IMG/VR virus record: IMGVR_UViG_3300046698_000138
Location: 1-44,505 of that record
Length of the DNA: 44,505 nt
Origin: a virus
Direction: 5' to 3' (one strand)
Shown here: in pieces, positions 39,483-44,505 of the stretch
How the letters are laid out: each line of letters opens with the position of its first letter
How positions within the stretch are numbered: position 1 is the first letter of the stretch
Translations under genes and position numbers: made by a program
The notes under the pieces: generated by a model
The model's input: the letters and a program-made list of their open reading frames with translations, nothing else
Databases searched by the model: none
Told to the model about the DNA's origin: nothing

Positions 39483-40847
39483 ATGCCAAAGACCAATATA
39501 ACTATCCCTTATCAGTTTACGCCCCGCCCGTATCAGATTCCTTTGCTAAGGGCTATGCAGATAGGCTTCAAACGTGCAGTCATTGTTTGGCATCGGCGGT
39601 CCGGAAAAGACCTGACCATCTTAGCGGGAGTAGTAGTCCCCAAGATGCTAGAGAGAGTTGGAACGTACTTCTACATCTTTCCAACTTACAGCCAGGGTAA
39701 AAAAGCCCTCTGGGACGGTATCGATAGGGATGGTGTGAAGATTATGAGCAGAATTCCGGAAGTTTTGATTAAGAGCAGGAACGAAACCGAGATGCGGATA
39801 GAGTTAAAGAATGGAAGTGCCCTCCAGGTCATTGGGTGCGAGAATATCGATAACATCGTCGGAACCAACCCAGTAGGCGTGATATTCAGTGAATATCCCA
39901 TATGTAAAGCCATCGCCTGGGATTATATACGCCCTATCTTGGCCGAGAACGGGGGATTTGCAATCTTTGACTTCACTCCCAGAGGAATGAACCACGGCTG
40001 GAAGATTCTCCAACAGGCTAAGGAGAATGAGAGCTGGTTCTACCAGCTCCTGACTGTTGACGATACCCACGCTATTCCGCCGGAAGCGATAGAGGAAGAA
40101 AAGATGCAGATGCCGGAAGACCTTTTCTTACAGGAATACTACTTAAAGTTTATCGACGGTGCCGGCACTTTCTTTAGACATCTTGAACCCTGCATTTATG
40201 AAGACAAATACGAACCCGACCACAGTAAAAGGTTTAACATTGAGCCAGGTAAAGTATTTAGATTGGGTGTCGACCTTGCCAAGTATCAGGACTTTACCGT
40301 TATTACCCCTATCGACCTTACTACTTTTAAGGTCGGACCCCAGGAAGTTTTTAATCGCATTGATTACACATTACAAAAAGCACGGATTGAATCCCAGCAC
40401 TACAAATACAACAAAGCGGAAATCACGCTCGACACCACCGGAGTAGGCGAACCGGTCTACGACGACCTCACAACCTCCAAATTACCGGTTAGGGGGTATC
40501 AGTTTACCGAAACAAGCCGAAGAAACCTTCTTGTAAACTTGCAAGTTTTACTGGAACAGGAGATAATAAAGATACCAAATGACCCTGCCTTACTTGATGA
40601 GTTAAGAAGTTTCCAATATGAGTTGGGAGAGAATGGAAAAGTTAAAATCGTCGCCCCAAGCGGAGTCCACGATGACCGAGTGATGAGCCTTGCCCTTGCT
40701 TGCTGGGACCTTCCCGTTAAACCGATTCCTTTTAAAAGTGCAGAAGACCGCCGACTGCTAAAGATGTTTGACAGTCAGAAGCAAAAAGAGAAAACAACTT
40801 ATTTTTCCGGAAGTCAATACTTAAGAAACCGCCATACAAACGAATGA
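39483..40847 (+). CDS. terL: terminase large subunit
   Basis: The 454-aa protein has both halves of a packaging motor. ATPase: Walker A HRRSGKD (37-43), Walker B VIFSEY (133-138, catalytic E137). RNase H-type nuclease: GVDLAKYQDFT (D264), LDTTGVGEP (D317), and HDDRVMSLALA (396-406, D397/D398). It drives DNA into the head and cuts it. It overlaps the methyltransferase start by four bases. Confidence 0.93.
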   Translation: MPKTNITIPYQFTPRPYQIPLLRAMQIGFKRAVIVWHRRSGKDLTILAGVVVPKMLERVGTYFYIFPTYSQGKKALWDGIDRDGVKIMSRIPEVLIKSRNETEMRIELKNGSALQVIGCENIDNIVGTNPVGVIFSEYPICKAIAWDYIRPILAENGGFAIFDFTPRGMNHGWKILQQAKENESWFYQLLTVDDTHAIPPEAIEEEKMQMPEDLFLQEYYLKFIDGAGTFFRHLEPCIYEDKYEPDHSKRFNIEPGKVFRLGVDLAKYQDFTVITPIDLTTFKVGPQEVFNRIDYTLQKARIESQHYKYNKAEITLDTTGVGEPVYDDLTTSKLPVRGYQFTETSRRNLLVNLQVLLEQEIIKIPNDPALLDELRSFQYELGENGKVKIVAPSGVHDDRVMSLALACWDLPVKPIPFKSAEDRRLLKMFDSQKQKEKTTYFSGSQYLRNRHTNE

Positions 40848-41431
40848 GTAATTGGGATGAAGCGCAAAAATTAGAGAAAGAATGGTGGGCGAGTTGCGCC
40901 AATACTTTTGGTGAGGAACAAAAGCAAACCGTCTACGCCAAAAAGATGGGACTGAAAGTTTACGACGACGGTAACTCACCTTTTTGCATCGATAAAACTG
41001 GCTTAAACATACTGGATATAGGCTGCGGGCCTGTGTCAATGCTCCTTAAGACTAAAGCAAATCTTCGAGTAGCCATTGACCCCTGCGATTATCCGGAATG
41101 GGTGAAGCAACGTTATGAAGAATGTGGAATTAAATACTCAAGAGAAAAAGGCGAAGACATCCCGCAAGATTTTGATAAGAAGTTTGATGAAGTCTGGATT
41201 TATAACGTCCTTCAACACGTTGACAATCCGCAAAAGATTATTGATAACGCAAAGCGAGTGGGAAAACTTATTCGGATGTTCGAATGGATAGGCCACGAGA
41301 CCAACGCAATGCACCCGCATAAGTTATTGTGGCCGCAACTCGACGAATGGCTTGGGGGAAAAGGAAAAGTTGAAAACATTAACGAGTTAGGATGCGTAGG
41401 AGAAGCTTATTACGGAGAATTTGTAATTTGA
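40844..41431 (+). CDS. SAM-dependent methyltransferase
   Basis: The 195-aa protein has a class I methyltransferase core: NILDIGCGPVSML (55-67), an acidic D79 after motif I, and WIYNVLQHV (about 117-125). No DNA-methylase motif (DPPY or NPPF) is visible, so the target may be a small molecule, protein or glycan. It starts within ATGA overlap of terL, between terL and portal. Confidence 0.75.
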   Translation: MSNWDEAQKLEKEWWASCANTFGEEQKQTVYAKKMGLKVYDDGNSPFCIDKTGLNILDIGCGPVSMLLKTKANLRVAIDPCDYPEWVKQRYEECGIKYSREKGEDIPQDFDKKFDEVWIYNVLQHVDNPQKIIDNAKRVGKLIRMFEWIGHETNAMHPHKLLWPQLDEWLGGKGKVENINELGCVGEAYYGEFVI

Positions 41432-41443
41432 AAACTTGAAAGT

Positions 41444-41543
41444 AAATAGCGAAATCGGGCTCCTTTAGTGGGCCGAAGACGATGATTTGTCGCTATTTCC
41501 ATCGTCTCCGACCACCTAAAGGGTCCCGATAACGGGACCTTTT
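41444..41543 (+). promoter_or_regulatory. heavily folded leader before portal gene
   Basis: Stems seen: AAATAGCG (41444-41451) with CGCTATTT (41491-41498); AGACGATG (41477-41484) with CATCGTCT (41500-41507); CCTTTAGTGG (41462-41471) with CCACCTAAAGG (41512-41522, one bulge); and GGTCCCG (41522-41528) with CGGGACC (41533-41539) followed by TTTT. The first two stems interleave, giving a pseudoknot or a choice. The last is a possible terminator upstream of portal. Together this could be an attenuator or a packaging RNA. Confidence 0.5.
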
Positions 41544-41548
41544 AATTT

Positions 41549-43642
41549 ATGCCTAAAAATCCAGCGCAAAAATCTACAAGCAAGATAAAGTCCGACCCTC
41601 TGGCCGAAGATACTCAAGGATATTATCCTCCCTATGTTCCAATCGAGAAGCATCGACTGGCGCAAATTAAAGTATTAAAAAAACTTACTGATGCAAGAAT
41701 CATCATCCAGCGGTCGTATAATCAATTTAATAATCGGACTCTTTTTGATGCTATTGATGATTGGACTATGCGTTGGAATGGTTACATACCACCAGTGGAT
41801 TTGGTTTCCGGTAATCCCACGAGTAACATTTTCCTTAATTTTACTCGCAACGCTATTATTTCTTATCTCGCTAAAGTCGCAATGACTTTGCCGGAGCCAA
41901 AGATAATCGCCGTTAATAAAAAAACGGGAATTATTAACAAACATTTGGCCGAAGTTTTCTCCGATTTAAATACTTACAGTCTCCAGCAGGAGAATGGACC
42001 GGCGAGACTTTTAGACATTGCTTTGGAGACCACCGTTAAAGGAACGGGAATAGTTTACGAAGGGTATATGAAAAATACCCAAAAATTTAAAAACGTTGTT
42101 GGCTTTAATGCGGTGGACGGGTCCGTAGAATACGAAGAAGAAGAAAGGACAATTTATGACGATTGTTTCCAGCAAGTGGTCCCGCTTGAAGACTTCTACA
42201 TTGGAAACCCCTACGAACCGGATGTCCAAAAGCAACCCTACATTATTTGGAAAAAAATCACGACCTACGATGAAGCGTTTGGTGAGTTCTCCCATTACAA
42301 AAACTGGCAATACATCAAGCCAGGAGCTTATGCGCTTACGCAAGAACCCACAACTTTCTACCGTAATAAGCTCTATACTGAACTCGCCGCAAATCAAGTG
42401 GAAATTTTGCGCTACTACTGTCGGAAAGACAACCATAACATCATTACGATTAACGGGGTGGTGATGTATGAGGGTCCTATCCCATTTAAAGATGGTAAAT
42501 ATCCTTTTGCTAAATATATTTTTGAGCCTTACGAGCTTCCATTCTTCTGGGGAGCCGGCGCACCGCAAAAGATAATGGGTGAACAGGATGTCCAAAATAC
42601 CCTAATCAATATGATGCTGGACAAGACCTATGGGTCTTTGCTCCCTTACGGGTTGTCCTCCGACCTTGATGATTTGATTGAGGATGACACCTTAGCTCCG
42701 AATAAAATTCGCAAAGTTGGAGATATTACTAAGTGGAAATTTGATACCCTACCTGGAGTATCCCCAGGCGAGGAACAAATGTTCCAAACCATAATGACCC
42801 AGGCCCAGCAGAATTCCGGTATGGTCGCCGGCGGAAATGCCTACTCTCCTAAGGGCGGCAAGCTTACTGCCAAGCAGCTTTTACTCCAACAGCAGGATTT
42901 GATGCAAAAGCTTACGTTTAATATGAACTTTTTGGAAGATGGGGAAAGGGACCGCACCGAACTTCGGCTTAATCACATTTTGCAGTTTTATTCCATTCCC
43001 CGAATTGAGCAAACTACCGGAAAAAAAGGCAAAGAAATAGATGCAATGATTTATCGGGATATTAAATTAAATGATACCGATTTAAGAGATGGCCGTTCGG
43101 GCACAAAGATTATAAAGTTGGTAGATGGTTCGATGATTAAAAATAATGACCGCCGGAAAAAGATTGCTGACGACCTTTCCGTCTTGGAAGAAATGGGCGA
43201 ACTGTCCGGCACTCCGACCGAAGCGATAGCGGTTCCCGTTTCGATGTTTAACGATTATAACAATCAAGTCCAAATTGTTAAAAATTCATCTTATGAACGC
43301 AACCAAACTCTCGACCAAGCAATGCGCCAAGATTACGCCCAATGGAGACTTTCTCTTGCCCAGCTCGTCCCTGTTAATGCTAAAGCTCTCATCGAATGGG
43401 TCAACGAAGCTTATGAAATACCTCCGGACACTTTTGAACTCGGAGCTACGCAGACTCAATCCCAACAGCAGCAGCAGATGGGAATGGCAAGCGGTGGCCA
43501 GCCGCAACCAGGACAGGGTAATGCAGGGCAAATTGCCCAAGGCAATCAGCCGCAAAAGCCGCAACAATCTAAAATGCAAGCAGGGCCGGTTAAACCACAA
43601 GTAAAGCAAGCCCCAGGCGGGCTCGCACTAATGGGAATGTAA
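41549..43642 (+). CDS. portal protein
   Basis: The 697-aa product has portal-like composition and order: an acidic, Pro-rich N-terminus, helices with FNNRTLFDAIDDWTMRWNG and NFTRNAIISYLAKVAM, a wing-type middle (VPLEDFYIGNPYEPD), and a Gln/Pro-rich tail from about 640. Length and place (just after terL, ahead of head genes across the joint) match podoviral portals of 600-750 aa. The ring joins packaging motor to head and later adaptor. Confidence 0.85.
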   Translation: MPKNPAQKSTSKIKSDPLAEDTQGYYPPYVPIEKHRLAQIKVLKKLTDARIIIQRSYNQFNNRTLFDAIDDWTMRWNGYIPPVDLVSGNPTSNIFLNFTRNAIISYLAKVAMTLPEPKIIAVNKKTGIINKHLAEVFSDLNTYSLQQENGPARLLDIALETTVKGTGIVYEGYMKNTQKFKNVVGFNAVDGSVEYEEEERTIYDDCFQQVVPLEDFYIGNPYEPDVQKQPYIIWKKITTYDEAFGEFSHYKNWQYIKPGAYALTQEPTTFYRNKLYTELAANQVEILRYYCRKDNHNIITINGVVMYEGPIPFKDGKYPFAKYIFEPYELPFFWGAGAPQKIMGEQDVQNTLINMMLDKTYGSLLPYGLSSDLDDLIEDDTLAPNKIRKVGDITKWKFDTLPGVSPGEEQMFQTIMTQAQQNSGMVAGGNAYSPKGGKLTAKQLLLQQQDLMQKLTFNMNFLEDGERDRTELRLNHILQFYSIPRIEQTTGKKGKEIDAMIYRDIKLNDTDLRDGRSGTKIIKLVDGSMIKNNDRRKKIADDLSVLEEMGELSGTPTEAIAVPVSMFNDYNNQVQIVKNSSYERNQTLDQAMRQDYAQWRLSLAQLVPVNAKALIEWVNEAYEIPPDTFELGATQTQSQQQQQMGMASGGQPQPGQGNAGQIAQGNQPQKPQQSKMQAGPVKPQVKQAPGGLALMGM

Positions 43643-43646
43643 ATTT

Positions 43647-43898
43647 ATGAAACTATCACAATCACAACTTCAAAAAGCATCAACTTACGCACAAAGCACT
43701 ACCCATCCCTTTAATCCAAATTATAAAGGAGGGAAATCTTTGTTTGTTCCCCCTCCAGGGAATAGAAAGGGATATAAGAGGGGTGGGAAGGTAAAGAAAA
43801 CCGGTCCGGCCAAGCTTCACAAAGGAGAGCGGGTATTAACTAAGAAGCAAAACGTTAAATTTGAACGTATGCGGAAGAAAGTCTTTGGACTCAAATGA
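43647..43898 (+). CDS. small basic protein with KLHKGE and MRKxVFGL motifs
   Basis: The 83-aa protein contains KKTGPAKLHKGERVLTKKQ, a motif I know from small phage proteins near portal. It ends ERMRKKVFGLK, like the 67-aa protein at 718-921. It overlaps the next gene by ATGA. Very basic; likely a head-associated DNA- or portal-binding protein, which is inference. Confidence 0.65.
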   Translation: MKLSQSQLQKASTYAQSTTHPFNPNYKGGKSLFVPPPGNRKGYKRGGKVKKTGPAKLHKGERVLTKKQNVKFERMRKKVFGLK

Positions 43899-44194
43899 CC
43901 GATGAAGAATTCTCAAAACTTATGAACGCCAGACTTGAAGCTTTGTTTGACCTTTACCCAATAGAAGATTTAAGGCCGATAGAAGTTAAAGAGGAAATGA
44001 AGTCTGGATTAATGAAGGCGTATGCCGACAAGGGCTATCGAATGTATTTAGAAAATTCGGTAAAGATTGCGCTTAAGAATATGGCTGTCGCCCCAGACCA
44101 ACAACAGATTATATATTATAAGAGCAGGGTCGATGTTCTTGAACAGCTTTTAGCAAAGGGTAAGCAAATGTTCGAAACAATTAAGAAGAAATAA
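43895..44194 (+). CDS. small portal-adjacent protein, complete copy
   Basis: The 99-aa protein begins MTDEEFSKLMNARLEALFDL and is helical with an acidic start and Lys-rich end. Residues 33-99 repeat at the left end of the window (1-204) with almost the same bases. Its function is unknown; place after portal suggests head assembly. Confidence 0.7.
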   Translation: MTDEEFSKLMNARLEALFDLYPIEDLRPIEVKEEMKSGLMKAYADKGYRMYLENSVKIALKNMAVAPDQQQIIYYKSRVDVLEQLLAKGKQMFETIKKK

Positions 44195-44197
44195 TTT

Positions 44198-44356
44198 ATG
44201 CCAACTACTCAACAGCTACCTGGAGCAGTCAAACCAGGGACAATAGTAAAGGGAAAAAAGAAAATGGTAAAGGGAAAAGGAAAGAAGAAATTTAATCTCG
44301 CCAAGAACAAGGCAGCCTTTAATAAGGCCCGAATGTCATTGGCAAAGGGAAAATAA
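44198..44356 (+). CDS. 52-aa lysine-rich protein
   Basis: It stands in the slot occupied by the 65-aa gene at 206-403 in the other copy. The N-terminus differs (MPTTQQLPGAVKPG against [10 protein letters not shown]) but the end (KKKFNLAKNKAAFNKARMSL) is related. This is an allelic pair with replaced front halves. Overlaps the next gene by TAATG. Confidence 0.65.
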   Translation: MPTTQQLPGAVKPGTIVKGKKKMVKGKGKKKFNLAKNKAAFNKARMSLAKGK

Positions 44357-44469
44357 TGACTTATTACACTCGTCACGCAAGCGACAAAAGTTTAAAAGGG
44401 GTTCGCAGTAGCGTGCCGCTATCAAAGGCGAAGCCCGCAAGTAAAATTAAAGCTAAGAAGAAAGGTTAA
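44356..44469 (+). CDS. 37-aa basic peptide, right copy
   Basis: The same peptide as at 403-516 except for a small change near residue 10 (HASDKS against HAKDKS). Conservation across the two copies supports it as coding. Confidence 0.65.
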   Translation: MTYYTRHASDKSLKGVRSSVPLSKAKPASKIKAKKKG

Positions 44470-44471
44470 TT

Positions 44472-44505
44472 ATGTTTAATAAAGCGTTTTGGGTTAGAGT
44501 TCTTA
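44472..44505 (+). CDS. small membrane protein, start only
   Basis: Cut off by the window end after 11 codons. Identical to the first bases of the gene at 519-713. Confidence 0.7.
   Translation, partial: MFNKAFWVRVL

Larger units (their letters stand above)
43991..44505. repeat. right copy of the terminal near-repeat
   Basis: Counterpart of 1-552, with differences inside one small gene and a few single bases (for instance near 44110). The net length difference is 37 bases. See the left copy. Confidence 0.85.

Overview
The window looks like an essentially complete, circularly permuted genome of a tailed double-stranded DNA phage, about 44 kb long, with a podovirus-like structural module. The right end (from 43991) repeats the left end (1-552) as a near-copy. 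Read through that joint, the order becomes terS, terL, methyltransferase, portal, small basic proteins, scaffold candidate, major capsid protein, connector, tail and fibre proteins, ejection proteins, lysis. This is a normal late operon. The host cannot be named. Promoters are sigma70-like (TTGACA/TATAAT), TGA is used as a stop, and there are DnaA-box-like sites, so a bacterial host with the standard code is likely. The early and lysis genes often have Shine-Dalgarno sites, while most virion genes have only A/T-rich leaders.

Layout. (a) 1-1085: six small, mostly lysine-rich ORFs. (b) 1114-1225: a run of hairpins ahead of the capsid genes. (c) 1247-19126: virion genes, namely a scaffold candidate, capsid protein, connector-like protein, collagen-like fibre, LamG-domain protein, glycosyltransferase, beta-rich tail protein and three ejection-type proteins of up to 1267 aa. 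(d) 19128-23170: a PurD-like ATP-grasp enzyme, then lysis genes (XhlA-like holin candidate, papain-like peptidase, CHAP hydrolase whose signal peptide is one base out of frame, small membrane protein), then zinc-ribbon proteins. A terminator at 23201-23228 separates the converging arms. (e) 23258-32472, minus strand: an early and replication operon with a metallophosphoesterase, DUF1064-like nuclease, SSB-like protein, RecB-type nuclease, ParB-like protein and HTH proteins, read from a promoter with a duplicated TACGAATAT box. (f) 32473-32943: a gene-poor control region with a predicted kissing-loop leader or small RNA, DnaA boxes, a divergent promoter, an 18-codon ORF ending in a terminator, and a folded RNA candidate. 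(g) 32944-35490: an HNH endonuclease, small genes, and about 23 copies of a TAACTCCACC repeat. (h) 35694-38525, minus strand: a class II glutamine amidotransferase and an amidoligase with two unrecognised partners. (i) 38841-44505: the packaging module and portal.

The most promising unusual system is the amidotransferase/amidoligase operon. It shares a TACGAATAT operator-like motif with the early promoter and could make an amide or peptide modification of a phage or host target. The kissing-loop leader at 32473-32557 is the most striking RNA signal. All functions come from motif reading alone; no search or folding program was run.
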